This document shows positions 34,677 to 43,267 of a stretch of DNA of 64,000 nt, piece by piece. This stretch comes from Leadbetterella sp964423865. GTDB lineage: Bacteria > Bacteroidota > Bacteroidia > Cytophagales > Spirosomataceae. The stretch's first letter is position 1, and every line of letters starts with the position of its first letter. The stretch is taken from assembly GCA_964423865.1 (NCBI GenBank), contig CAYRGN010000006.1, forward strand, positions 47,524 through 111,523, read 5' to 3'. Both the position numbers and the translations under genes were made by a program. Under the pieces are notes generated by a model. It was not told the DNA's origin and did no database searches. It saw nothing but the letters and a program-made list of their open reading frames with translations.

Positions 34677-36965
34677 TTATAAAATTCTCAGTTTCGCGAA
34701 GCTCAAAAGTAATGTTTTTTCGCCTTCCTTTTCAAATAGAATCGTCGCTTTTGCCGTAGACCCCACCTGCTCGGTCTTTTTCACCTCTCCGAAACCAAAT
34801 TTCGGATGCTCTACACGGTCGCCCGCCTTCAGGTTCCGGGTATCCGAGGGCGTAAAGTCTGCCGAAGGCACATGGGCCTCTACCGGTTTAGCGGCCTGCA
34901 CAGGCTTGAGATTACTGGCCGGGGAGGGTCTTTTGACCGGCTCTCCCACCGGGGTACCGCGCCGGGGAAGCTCCTGCTTCACCCCGGGCCCACCTGAAAA
35001 TGAATTTCCCCCCAGGCCCTTATCTCCCAGGCGCAGGTATTGGCTGTCGATCTCCTCCAGGAAACGGCTCGGCTCGCAGAAGGTCATTTTTCCCCAGGTA
35101 TAGCGTTGCTGAGCGTAACTCAGCGTCAGCTGTTTTTCCGCCCGCGTGATGGCCACGTAAAACAGGCGCCTTTCCTCTTCCAGGTCGTCCCGGTTTTTCA
35201 GCATCATTTGAGAAGGGAACAGGTTTTCTTCCATCCCTACCACAAAAACATGCTTAAATTCCAGTCCTTTGGCCCCGTGAATGGTCATCATGGTCACCTT
35301 ATCCCGGTCCCCGTCGTCTTCCTCATCCGCCGTGGTCAGCAGGGAAACGGTCTGGAGAAAGGCCCCCAACGACTTGTCCTCGTTTTCTTCGTTATCTACA
35401 AACGCGCGGATGGAGTTCAGCAGTTCCTGCACGTTTTCATGCCGGGCCACCCCCTCTACCGTCTTATCCATATACAGTTCGTGCAGTAAGCCGCTGGTTT
35501 TGGCCACATGCAGGGCAATGGCGTGCGCATCTTTGTCTTCTTCCAGCATCAGGATATAGCTTCGGATGAGGTCGGCGAACCCTTCAATGGCGTTGGCGGC
35601 CCTTCCTTCAAAAAAATTCCGGATGTGGCTGACCACATCCCAGATACTGACCTGCTGTTCCGAGGCGGTCACCACAATTTTCGCTACGGTGGTGTCCCCT
35701 ATTCCCCGCTTGGGCTGGTTAATAATCCGTTTAAACGCCTCTTCGTCTTTCTGGTTGGCCGTAAACCTCAGGTAGGCCAGGATATCCTTAATCTCTTTGC
35801 GCTGGTAAAAGGAAAGCCCCCCGATGATCCGGTAAGGAATATTGATTTTCCGCAGGGCCTCTTCAAAGGCCCTCGACTGGGCGTTTGTCCGGTAAAGAAT
35901 AGCAAAATCACTGTTTTTCAGCCCGGTGAGCTTTCCTTCAAAAATTTCGTGGGAAATAATCCGGCCCTCCTCGTTGTCTGACATGGCCCGGATCACTTCT
36001 ATCTTGGCTCCTTCTTCGTTGTCGGAAAAAATATTCTTCTCCAGCTGTCCCTTGTTCCGGGCGATGAGGGAGTTCGCGGCATTGACAATGTTTTGGGTAG
36101 AACGGTAGTTCTGCTCCAGCTTCACCACCTTCAGGTCGGGGTAATCCTTCCGGAAATTCAGAATATTCTGGATATTGGCGCCCCGAAACGCGTAGATACT
36201 CTGGGCGTCATCTCCCACCACGCAGATGTTCTGGGTAACCGCCGCCAGTTTCCGGGTAATCAGGTACTGGCTGATGTTGGTATCCTGGAACTCGTCTACC
36301 ATCACGTGCCTGAATTTATGCTGGTATTTGTTCAGCACATCGAGATGATCGCGAAAAAGCACGTTGGTATTGAAGAGGAGGTCATCGAAATCCATGGCAT
36401 TGGCGGAGAAACACCGCATGGCGTAGGTGCGGTAAATCCGGCCCAGTTCAGGCATTTGGGCGGCGGTATCTTCGGCCTGGAACACCGGGTTCTCATTATA
36501 CATCTGCCAGGAAATCAAGTTGTTCTTCGCCCCGGAAATCCGGTTCAGCACATAGTTCGGTTTATACGTTTTATCGTCCAGCTGCATCTCCTTAATAATG
36601 GAACGCAGCAGCGACTTGCTGTCGTCTGTATCGTAAATGGTGAAATTGGACGTATATCCCAGCTTAAATCCATCAATCCGCAATATTTTGGCGAAAACCG
36701 AGTGAAATGTACCCATCCAGAGGTTACGGGCTTCAGACCCTATAATTTTTTCTATCCGGTTTCGCATCTCTTCCGCCGCCTTATTGGTAAATGTCAGCGA
36801 CAAAATATTAAAGGGGTCTACCCCCTGTTCCATCAGGTAGGCTATGCGGTACGTCAGTACTCTTGTTTTCCCGGAACCGGCTCCGGCAATAATCATCAGG
36901 GGGCCTTGTGTGTGGGTCACCGCTTCCCGTTGTGGCTCATTTAATTCCGATAAATAATCTCTCAC
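34677..36965 (-). CDS. ATP-dependent DNA helicase, UvrD/PcrA family
   Basis: 762 residues, superfamily 1A helicase that unwinds DNA 3' to 5' in repair and replication restart. It has the Q motif LNEPQREAV near 7-15, Walker A AGAGSGKTRVL near 28-38, motif Ia TFTNKAAEEMRNRI, motif II VDEFQDTN near 220, motif III GDDAQSIYAFRGA, motif IV NYRST, motif V TIHGAKGLEFKHVFV near 557 and motif VI YVAITRAEKQL near 612. The C-terminal 110 residues are a linker and a tudor-like domain (GDRVEHPKFGFGEV) that binds RNA polymerase in PcrA. The promoter side carries REP-like repeats. Confidence 0.95.
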   Translation of the reverse strand: MRDYLSELNEPQREAVTHTQGPLMIIAGAGSGKTRVLTYRIAYLMEQGVDPFNILSLTFTNKAAEEMRNRIEKIIGSEARNLWMGTFHSVFAKILRIDGFKLGYTSNFTIYDTDDSKSLLRSIIKEMQLDDKTYKPNYVLNRISGAKNNLISWQMYNENPVFQAEDTAAQMPELGRIYRTYAMRCFSANAMDFDDLLFNTNVLFRDHLDVLNKYQHKFRHVMVDEFQDTNISQYLITRKLAAVTQNICVVGDDAQSIYAFRGANIQNILNFRKDYPDLKVVKLEQNYRSTQNIVNAANSLIARNKGQLEKNIFSDNEEGAKIEVIRAMSDNEEGRIISHEIFEGKLTGLKNSDFAILYRTNAQSRAFEEALRKINIPYRIIGGLSFYQRKEIKDILAYLRFTANQKDEEAFKRIINQPKRGIGDTTVAKIVVTASEQQVSIWDVVSHIRNFFEGRAANAIEGFADLIRSYILMLEEDKDAHAIALHVAKTSGLLHELYMDKTVEGVARHENVQELLNSIRAFVDNEENEDKSLGAFLQTVSLLTTADEEDDGDRDKVTMMTIHGAKGLEFKHVFVVGMEENLFPSQMMLKNRDDLEEERRLFYVAITRAEKQLTLSYAQQRYTWGKMTFCEPSRFLEEIDSQYLRLGDKGLGGNSFSGGPGVKQELPRRGTPVGEPVKRPSPASNLKPVQAAKPVEAHVPSADFTPSDTRNLKAGDRVEHPKFGFGEVKKTEQVGSTAKATILFEKEGEKTLLLSFAKLRIL

Positions 36966-37040
36966 CTGTACAATACACTATTTTTTGCAAAGATAAGGAA
37001 TTGGGGGGAATAGTTCCGAGGGGTGGATGGATAGTATGCC

Positions 37041-37170
37041 TTTGTCATGCTGAGCCTGTCGAAGCATAACCCTTCGACAAGCTCAGGGTGACATGGGCTG
37101 CCTTTGTCATGCTGACTAGGCTGGGCCGCGTAGGCGTCCCCGAGCTTGTCGAAGCATAAGGGTGACAAAA
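37041..37170. repeat. Two copies of the TGTCATGCTGAGC/TGTCGAAG palindromic repeat
   Basis: Copy 1 (37041-37092) reads GTCATGCTGAGCCTGTCGAAG and then the inverse CCTTCGACAAGCTCAGGGTGACA. Copy 2 (37103-37170) is the same with an inserted central segment. The inverted arms make long hairpins. This motif is dispersed in many bacterial genomes as a REP-like element; I recall it from several phyla but cannot count copies here. Confidence 0.85.
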
Positions 37171-37324
37171 GTACTCCCACTCACTACTCGCTACTCACAA
37201 CTATCTACTGTCAATCGTCAATTAAAAATTATCTACAGATAAAAAATTTCGCAAAATTCCCCCGTTCAGCCCTGGAAAGTTCAATTTTATCCTGAAGTAC
37301 ATGAAAGGGATAAAAAAAATACGG
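37171..37324. other. Intergenic segment between the REP-like repeat and the sigma gene
   Basis: Holds short CTACTC-type iterations (37183-37207) and an A/T-rich tract leading into the sigma factor promoter. No gene seen. Confidence 0.5.
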
Positions 37325-37332
37325 TAATTTTG
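37325..37332 (+). promoter_or_regulatory. -7 promoter box of the sigma factor gene
   Basis: TAATTTTG fits TAnnTTTG. A TTG at 37330, which would extend the gene, lies inside it, so ATG 37351 is the real start. Confidence 0.65.
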
Positions 37333-37350
37333 CACAAACCAGAAAATCAC

Positions 37351-37953
37351 ATGGAGGAAGAAGAAATAGAAGTAAGCAGGCCAAAATATACCGATGAAGA
37401 AAAGCACCGGATATTTAACCAGGAGTTTATGCCCCAGATAGACTCCATGTATAACTTCGCGTACCGACTTACCAACGACGAGGACGACGCGAACGACCTT
37501 CTGCAGGATACCTACATGAAAGCTTTTCGCTTCATAAACTCCTTTCAGCAGGGTACAAATGCCAAGGCCTGGTTATTTAGAATCCTTAAAAACAGCTTTA
37601 TTAACGACTACCGGAAAAAGAGCAAGGAGCCGTCGAAAATTGATTACCAGGAAGTAGAAACCGTGTACAACTCAAACGAGGACGCGGAAGTAGAAAGTAC
37701 TACAGATCTGCGTATTGAGGCGGTTCAGGACCTCATTGGCGACGAAGTAGCTACTGCCCTGAACAGCCTCCCGGTAGATTTTCGTACGGTCATCATTCTT
37801 TGCGATATAGAAGGCTTCACTTACGAGGAAATGGCCAAAATTCTGGACATCCCCATCGGTACGGTGCGTTCAAGATTGCACCGCGCACGGAACTTATTGA
37901 AGGAGAAATTACGTTCTTATGCAAAGTCCATGGGATATAAAGAATTGAGATGA
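37351..37953 (+). CDS. ECF-type RNA polymerase sigma factor
   Basis: 200 residues. Region 2 (25-95) shows MYNFAYRLTNDEDDANDLLQDTYMKAFRFI and AWLFRILKNSFINDYRK; region 4 (140-195) shows LPVDFRTVIILCDIEGFTYEEMAKIL and GTVRSRLHRARNLLKEKL. This is a group IV (ECF) sigma that redirects RNA polymerase, of the broadly conserved Bacteroidota type. The next gene, 18 nt downstream, looks like its membrane anti-sigma. ATG 37351 is preferred to an in-frame TTG at 37330 lying within the promoter. Confidence 0.93.
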   Translation: MEEEEIEVSRPKYTDEEKHRIFNQEFMPQIDSMYNFAYRLTNDEDDANDLLQDTYMKAFRFINSFQQGTNAKAWLFRILKNSFINDYRKKSKEPSKIDYQEVETVYNSNEDAEVESTTDLRIEAVQDLIGDEVATALNSLPVDFRTVIILCDIEGFTYEEMAKILDIPIGTVRSRLHRARNLLKEKLRSYAKSMGYKELR

Positions 37954-37971
37954 TTAAAAACTTTTTTGGAA

Positions 37972-38283
37972 ATGACTTCTAGCCCGCGAATCAATCAGGC
38001 GAATGAGCACGACAAGTGCGTAGAGAAGATGGTGCAGTCGGTTTTGGATGGCTCCCAGACTATTGAAGAACTCAAGGCCCGCCTGGAAGCCACTGATGAA
38101 TTACCGGAAACCACAGACGAGCTGGAGAAAATCATTCGGGATTGTCTTAAAAACAAAGTGGAAAGAAAATGCTGCCCGGAAAAAATTATCAACGAAGTAA
38201 GGCTTAAAATCGGAATAGGCGTTCTTCTGGTGATCGGGTTAGCCCTGAACATTAAAGTTATTCAAGAAGTATTTACCGCTTAA
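37972..38283 (+). CDS. Putative membrane-anchored anti-sigma factor
   Basis: 103 residues. The N-terminal part has a His-x3-Cys-like HDKC and helices that end in IIRDCLKNKVERKCCPEKII, like the C-terminal helix of Bacteroidota anti-sigma proteins of the ZAS type. A single membrane helix (about 78-97, GVLLVIGLALNIKVI) ends the protein, with almost no periplasmic part. No complete HxxxCxxC zinc motif is visible. The role is inferred from the gene pair with the ECF sigma and this layout. Followed by a terminator. Confidence 0.65.
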   Translation: MTSSPRINQANEHDKCVEKMVQSVLDGSQTIEELKARLEATDELPETTDELEKIIRDCLKNKVERKCCPEKIINEVRLKIGIGVLLVIGLALNIKVIQEVFTA

Positions 38284-38305
38284 CGCGTTAATCGAAAGCA
38301 TAAGA

Positions 38306-38331
38306 AACCACCCCTCCCGGTGGTTTTTTTA
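38306..38331 (+). terminator. Rho-independent terminator after the anti-sigma gene
   Basis: AAACCACC pairs with GGTGGTTT around a short loop, followed by seven T. It separates the sigma unit from gmk. Confidence 0.85.
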
Positions 38332-38346
38332 TAACTCCAATATACC

Positions 38347-38949
38347 ATGAACGGTAAAGCCATTATCTTCTGCGCCCCGTCAGGGTCGGGCAAAACTACT
38401 TTAGTCAGGCACCTGCTGTCTGTACACGGAAACCTGGGGTTTTCCATATCGGCCTGCACGCGCGACAAACGGGGCCGGAACGAAGTACACGGAAAAGACT
38501 ATTATTTCCTCTCCATTGAAGAATTCCAGGAAAAGATCCGGAAAAACGCGTTTGTAGAGTGGGAAGAAGTATACCCCGGCGGCTACTACGGTACACTCAA
38601 GAGCGAAGTGGAAAGATTGTGGTCAGAAGGTAAAAATGTGATCTTTGATGTAGACGTAATGGGCGGTCTGAAATTGAAAGAATACTTCGGAGATAACGCC
38701 CTGGCCATTTTTGTGAAAGTCCCTTCCCTGAAAGAACTGGAAAACCGCCTGAGAAGCCGCGGCACCGAAACCGAGGAAAGCCTCTCGAAACGGCTCTACA
38801 AAGTAAAGTTTGAGATGTCATTCCAGGACCGGTTTGATGTGGTGCTGCTGAACGACGACCTGGAGGAATCCCTGCAAAAAGCGGAGTCGCTTTATACGGC
38901 CTTTGCGGAAGGAACGCTGGAAATGGATGAGAAGCCGATGAGGGTGTAA
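38347..38949 (+). CDS. gmk: Guanylate kinase
   Basis: 200 residues; phosphorylates GMP (and dGMP) with ATP. P-loop APSGSGKTTLVRHLL near 10-24, the GMP-binding stretch SISACTRDKRGRNEVHGKDYYF near 34-55, VEWEEVYPGGYYGT near 70-83 and DVDVMGGLKLKE near 97 are all canonical. Length matches the family. It begins after the anti-sigma terminator and is followed by an iterated-repeat gap before nadD. Confidence 0.96.
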   Translation: MNGKAIIFCAPSGSGKTTLVRHLLSVHGNLGFSISACTRDKRGRNEVHGKDYYFLSIEEFQEKIRKNAFVEWEEVYPGGYYGTLKSEVERLWSEGKNVIFDVDVMGGLKLKEYFGDNALAIFVKVPSLKELENRLRSRGTETEESLSKRLYKVKFEMSFQDRFDVVLLNDDLEESLQKAESLYTAFAEGTLEMDEKPMRV

Positions 38950-38950
38950 C

Positions 38951-39029
38951 TTCCAGCTCCGGACTTGCGAGCTATGATTGTTGAGTGCCTACGGAACTAA
39001 TTACTCAGAACTAACTACTCGGAACTCTA
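38951..39029. repeat. ACTCGGAACTA-type iterated repeat between gmk and nadD
   Basis: Repeats of the type GGAACTAATTACTCAGAACTAACTACTCGGAACT fill the gap. The units are the reverse complement of the GTTCCGAGTAG units after gpmI (26580-26623). Confidence 0.7.
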
Positions 39030-39602
39030 ATGAAAATCGGTCTCTTTTTCGGTTCCTTCAATCCTATCCACATTGGTCACCTGATCATTGCGGATACCAT
39101 GGCCGCGGATACGGACCTGGACCGGGTTTGGTTTGTGGTGTCTCCCCAGAACCCTTTCAAGAAAAACAATTCATTGCTGCATGAATTTGACCGCCTGACC
39201 CTGGTAGAACGGGCCATTGCAGACAATTACCGCCTTCAAACCTGTGATGTGGAATTTCAACTGCCCAAACCCAGCTATACTATTGACACCCTCACCGTGT
39301 TGTCAGACAAATATCCCGAACATGAGTTTGTGCTGATTATGGGAGAAGACAACCTGGTTCAGTTCAAAAACTGGAAGAACTACGAGAAGATCCTGGAGTT
39401 TTTCCCGGTGTATGTATACCCCAGACCCCACACCCCGGCCCACGATTTCGGAAACCATCCTGCCGTAAAATTCATACAGGCGCCCTTACTTGACATCTCC
39501 GCCACCTATATCCGTAAGCGCATCCATGAACACCGGGAAATCAAATACCTGGTTACAGAGCCGGTAGAAGCCCTGATCCGGCTGAAGAAGTACTATTTAT
39601 AA
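39030..39602 (+). CDS. nadD: Nicotinate-nucleotide adenylyltransferase
   Basis: 190 residues; joins nicotinate mononucleotide and ATP in NAD synthesis. The nucleotidyltransferase motif is FFGSFNPIHIGHL near 5-17 (HxGH pair), with SPQNPFKKN near 45-53, MGEDNL near 108 and the second motif ISATYIRKRI near 155 (ISSTxIR type). Length matches the family. It converges on coaX. Confidence 0.96.
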   Translation: MKIGLFFGSFNPIHIGHLIIADTMAADTDLDRVWFVVSPQNPFKKNNSLLHEFDRLTLVERAIADNYRLQTCDVEFQLPKPSYTIDTLTVLSDKYPEHEFVLIMGEDNLVQFKNWKNYEKILEFFPVYVYPRPHTPAHDFGNHPAVKFIQAPLLDISATYIRKRIHEHREIKYLVTEPVEALIRLKKYYL

Positions 39603-39610
39603 GTCACGAT

Positions 39611-40363
39611 TTATTTCCCGTAATAATACATTCCTTTCAGGGTGAGGTCGGGATCAATGGCATAAAACAGGTCTTGCAGTTCAGTAATCACGGAAGACAA
39701 CCCGCCTGTGGCAATTATCTTCGCCGGACGGCCCAACTCACCCCGTATCCGGGCCACCATGCCCCTGATCAGGCTTTCGTAACCGAAATAAATACCGGAT
39801 TGTATAGACTGTATAGTATTTCTTCCGATTACTGTAGCTGGCGGCTTTAATTCTACTTCGGGCAGAAGAGAGGTTTCCGAAAAAAGCGACTTCAAGGCAG
39901 TATGGAGTCCGGGCGCTATACTTACCCCCCTGATCTCCCGCTCTGCCGTCACTACGGTAAACGTAAGGGCGGTTCCGAAATCGACCACCACACAGTCTCC
40001 CCCGTATCTTTCATGAGCGGCCAGCGCGTTTAAAAACAGATCCGATCCCAGTTCTTCGGGTGTGTCAATCCTGATCTCCAGCAGGCCACTTTGGGCCGGT
40101 TGTACAATGACCGGATCCATGCTTAAAAATTTTCGGCAGAAATTTACAAAAAAAGGGGTAAGCAAGGGGACTACGCTACTGATTACCGCTTTTTCCAATA
40201 TATTCTTATCGATGCTGTTTTCCAGCATAAAATCGAGTATCCTGTATTCAAAGAAAACCGAGTTCTCACTCTTCAAAGACCTTATTCTAAACTTCTGATA
40301 AAGTTCAGCGCCCCTGAAAAAACCTACCACGGTATCGGTATTTCCTACATCAAAAACCACCAT
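39611..40363 (-). CDS. coaX: Type III pantothenate kinase
   Basis: 250 residues; first step of coenzyme A synthesis using the ASKHA-fold CoaX, the Bacteroidota form insensitive to CoA feedback. It has phosphate-1 motif VFDVGNTDTVVG near 3-14, phosphate-2 VVDFGTALTFTVV near 125, and adenosine motif IIATGGLSSVI near 212-222, with GVSIAPGLHTALKSL near 148. It converges with nadD with only 8 nt between the stops. Confidence 0.94.
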   Translation of the reverse strand: MVVFDVGNTDTVVGFFRGAELYQKFRIRSLKSENSVFFEYRILDFMLENSIDKNILEKAVISSVVPLLTPFFVNFCRKFLSMDPVIVQPAQSGLLEIRIDTPEELGSDLFLNALAAHERYGGDCVVVDFGTALTFTVVTAEREIRGVSIAPGLHTALKSLFSETSLLPEVELKPPATVIGRNTIQSIQSGIYFGYESLIRGMVARIRGELGRPAKIIATGGLSSVITELQDLFYAIDPDLTLKGMYYYGK

Positions 40364-40529
40364 AAAAGAGGACTGTCCAAGTTAATATGCCCGAAAGATA
40401 AAAGAGAAATCTGAGAAGTGGTAGGAGTTGGTTAAAAAAACCGCCACAGAAAAACCGCCTCCACGGCTCTCCTTATCCTCTTTCATTCATTTTATCCGGC
40501 TAAAACTTTTTCATGTAAAAAAAAGGAAG

Positions 40530-40537
40530 TAAATTTG
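40530..40537 (+). promoter_or_regulatory. -7 promoter box of the yceD-rpmF operon
   Basis: TAAATTTG, 20 nt before the GTG start. Confidence 0.6.
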
Positions 40538-40556
40538 CATCCTTTCTGTAAAATGT

Positions 40557-41105
40557 GTGAAAAGGGAGTTATCCAAATATGAGATTCTTATTCATGGCCT
40601 GGAAGACAAGGACCATGTGTATGAATTTAAAGGTGAAGATGCTTTTTTCCGCGAATTTGATCAGGATATTATCGAAGGAGGCCGCTTTAAAGTCCACGTA
40701 CTTTTAGAGAAAAATCCTACGCTTATCCGCCTGAACATGGAGATCACCTCTCTGCTCAGGTTACAGTGTGACCGTAGCCTTGACAGCTTCGAGGAGGGGT
40801 TCCGGTCGGAGGAAACACATATTTTCAAATTCGGGAACACGGCGGAGGAAATCAGTGAAGAACTGGAAGTGATTCCCTACGGAACGCCCAAGATCAATAT
40901 AGCCAACCTTTTGTTTGACTATATTCTGTTGCAGGTTCCTATGAAAAAACTTCACCCGAGATTCCGGAACGAAGATACCGGTGAAGAAGGAACCATGGTG
41001 TATCGTGATCCGGATTTTACAGAAGAAAATGAACAAATACAAGACCCACGGTGGGCAGCATTAATAAATTTAAAACAAATATCAGAAGGCAATGGCACAT
41101 CCTAA
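40557..41105 (+). CDS. YceD/DUF177 family protein
   Basis: 182 residues from a GTG start; the only ATG nearby (40553) is out of frame. The YceD/DUF177 fold is seen in the middle: LRLQCDRSLDSFEEGF near 68-83 (with one of the usual metal-type Cys), EVIPYGTPKINIANLLFDYILLQVPMKKLHP near 102-132. In plants and bacteria DUF177 proteins act in ribosome 23S rRNA maturation, and its coupling to rpmF here is the universal arrangement. It overlaps rpmF by 14 nt. Confidence 0.9.
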   Translation: MKRELSKYEILIHGLEDKDHVYEFKGEDAFFREFDQDIIEGGRFKVHVLLEKNPTLIRLNMEITSLLRLQCDRSLDSFEEGFRSEETHIFKFGNTAEEISEELEVIPYGTPKINIANLLFDYILLQVPMKKLHPRFRNEDTGEEGTMVYRDPDFTEENEQIQDPRWAALINLKQISEGNGTS

Positions 41106-41277
41106 GCGTAAGATATCAAAAACCAGAAGAGACAAGCGTAGAACGCACGATACACTTACTTTAAAGCAACTGTCGGTTGACGCCACCACAGGTGAAGTAC
41201 ACCGCCGTCATACGGCTCACGTAAGTGAAGGAAACCTGTACTACAGGGGAAAATTGGTAGTAGAAAACTATCAGTAA
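41092..41277 (+). CDS. rpmF: 50S ribosomal protein L32
   Basis: 61 residues, MAHPKRKISKTRRDKRRTH being the L32 N-terminus. The family often has a C-terminal zinc ribbon with four Cys; this copy has none (the C-terminal part reads EVHRRHTAHVSEGNLYYRGKLV), as in Bacteroidota C-minus forms. It lies in the yceD-rpmF-plsX-fabH operon. Confidence 0.96.
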   Translation: MAHPKRKISKTRRDKRRTHDTLTLKQLSVDATTGEVHRRHTAHVSEGNLYYRGKLVVENYQ

Positions 41278-41299
41278 GATTTTAGTATAACCTAAGAAA

Positions 41300-42247
41300 A
41301 TGTCGATGAAAAAAATTGCAGTTGATGCAATGGGAGGGGATTTTGCCCCTAAGGCAGTAGTAGAGGGCGCTATAATGGCTACTTCGGAACTTCCCGAAAA
41401 CTATCAAATTGTTCTAATCGGCAAAAAGGATGCGATGTTGGAGGTGCTTCGCCCCCTGAATTACCGGGCGGGTTCCATAGAAATGGTGGAAGCCGGCGAG
41501 GTCATAGAAATGGGAGAACATCCTACAAGAGCTTTCAGTCAGAAACCCAATTCCTCTATAGGGGTTGGGTTTAAACTTTTAAAAGAGGGGATAGTTTCCG
41601 CGTTTTGCAGCGCGGGAAATACCGGCGCCATGATGGTGGGCTCCCTTTTTACGCTAAAGACTGTAGGCAATATACAGCGTCCGCCTATCGCGGGTTATCT
41701 TCCGTTTAAAGGGGGGAAGTACGGTATTATGCTGGACATCGGCGCCAATGCCGATTGTAAGCCGGAAATACTGAACCAGTTTGCCGAACTGGGCAGCATT
41801 CATGCCCGGTATACCCTTAAACTGGACAACCCCAGGGTGGGTCTTCTGAACATAGGAGAAGAAGAAAAAAAAGGCAATACCGTAGCTCAGGCTACTTACC
41901 AATTGCTTAAAAACAATAAAAAGATCAACTTTGTAGGAAATATTGAAGGCCGCGATATCTTTGATGGTAAGGCGGACGTAATTGTTTCCGACGGTTTTAC
42001 CGGTAATATTATTTTCAAGATGGGCGAATCTTTTTATGAACACGCCGCATCCGTGGGAATTCAGGACGACCTGATCAACCGCATGAATTACGAGGTGGTG
42101 GGCGGAAGTCCGATTATCGGAATTAATGGAAACGTCATTGTAGGACACGGCATCTCCAGTCCGGTAGCCATCAAAAATATGATCCGCCTGGCCCAGAGAC
42201 AAATTGAGTCGCAGGTGGTAGAAAAAATCATGGAGGCCTTTGCCTGA
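41300..42247 (+). CDS. plsX: Phosphate acyltransferase PlsX
   Basis: 315 residues; makes acyl-phosphate from acyl-ACP for phospholipid synthesis at the membrane face. Key parts: KIAVDAMGGDFAPKAVVEGA near 5-24, SAGNTGAMMVGS near 98-109, LDIGANADCKPE near 138, GNIEGRDIFDG near 212 and DGFTGNIIFKMGE near 232. Met 3 is an alternative start. It is followed by fabH after 24 nt. Confidence 0.95.
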   Translation: MSMKKIAVDAMGGDFAPKAVVEGAIMATSELPENYQIVLIGKKDAMLEVLRPLNYRAGSIEMVEAGEVIEMGEHPTRAFSQKPNSSIGVGFKLLKEGIVSAFCSAGNTGAMMVGSLFTLKTVGNIQRPPIAGYLPFKGGKYGIMLDIGANADCKPEILNQFAELGSIHARYTLKLDNPRVGLLNIGEEEKKGNTVAQATYQLLKNNKKINFVGNIEGRDIFDGKADVIVSDGFTGNIIFKMGESFYEHAASVGIQDDLINRMNYEVVGGSPIIGINGNVIVGHGISSPVAIKNMIRLAQRQIESQVVEKIMEAFA

Positions 42248-42271
42248 GAATTTTAAAAGCTGGTTCATCTG

Positions 42272-43258
42272 ATGAGTTTAAGAGCTGCAATAACAGGAGT
42301 GCACGGTTATGTGCCCGATTATATTCTGACCAATGCTGAATTAGAGCAAATGGTAGACACCAACGACGAGTGGATTACCACCCGTACCGGTATTAAAGAA
42401 AGAAGAATACTGAAAGGCGAAGGGCAAGGCACCTCCGTAATGGCTACGGAAGCCGTGCGGGGGCTGCTGGAGAAAACGGGAACTTCCCCATCGGAAATTG
42501 ACCTGGTGATTTGCGCCACCGTAACGCCGGATTTCCTGTTCCCGTCTACCGCTAACCTGATCTGTACCCGCCTGGGTATTCCGAATATTTGTAGTTTTGA
42601 TCTCCTGGCCGCCTGTTCCGGCTTTATATACGCCCTGACTACCGGTGCGCAATTTATTGAATCCGGACGGTATAAAAAGGTGATTGTGGTGGGCGCCGAC
42701 AAAATGTCGTCTATCATTGATTACGAAGACCGTACCACCTGTATCCTTTTTGGTGACGGGGCCGGAGCCGTACTCCTGGAACCCAATACCGAAAACCTGG
42801 GCATTGTAGACTTCCTCCTGCATTCCGACGGCAGCGGGGGGGAATACCTGACAATGAAGGGTGGCGGCAGCGTAAACCCGGCTTCCCACGGCACGGTAGA
42901 TCAAAAAATGCATTACATTAAGCAGGAAGGCCCGCAGGTGTTTAAATTCGCGGTGACGAACATGGCCGAAGCGGCCGCCGCCATCATGGAAAGAAACCAA
43001 CTGACGGGTGACGAGGTAGACTGGCTGGTACCCCACCAGGCCAACAAGCGCATCATTGACGCTACCGCTAAACGGATGGGCATCGGTGAGGAAAAAGTGA
43101 TGCTGAATATTCAAAAATACGGAAACACCACCGCCGCCACTATTCCCTTGTGTCTGTTTGACTATCAAAACCAGCTAAAAAAAGGAGATGATCTTGTTTT
43201 AGCCGCTTTTGGGGGAGGTTTTACGTGGGGCGCCATGTACATAAAATGGGCTATATAA
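42272..43258 (+). CDS. fabH: Beta-ketoacyl-ACP synthase III
   Basis: 328 residues; starts fatty-acid synthesis by condensing acetyl-CoA with malonyl-ACP. The catalytic triad is Cys in LLAACSGFIYAL near 114, His in LVPHQANKRI near 254 and Asn in YGNTTAATIPL near 284. The N-terminus ITGVHGYVPDYILTN is standard. Operon position after plsX is typical. Confidence 0.96.
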   Translation: MSLRAAITGVHGYVPDYILTNAELEQMVDTNDEWITTRTGIKERRILKGEGQGTSVMATEAVRGLLEKTGTSPSEIDLVICATVTPDFLFPSTANLICTRLGIPNICSFDLLAACSGFIYALTTGAQFIESGRYKKVIVVGADKMSSIIDYEDRTTCILFGDGAGAVLLEPNTENLGIVDFLLHSDGSGGEYLTMKGGGSVNPASHGTVDQKMHYIKQEGPQVFKFAVTNMAEAAAAIMERNQLTGDEVDWLVPHQANKRIIDATAKRMGIGEEKVMLNIQKYGNTTAATIPLCLFDYQNQLKKGDDLVLAAFGGGFTWGAMYIKWAI

Positions 43259-43267
43259 TACTTCACT

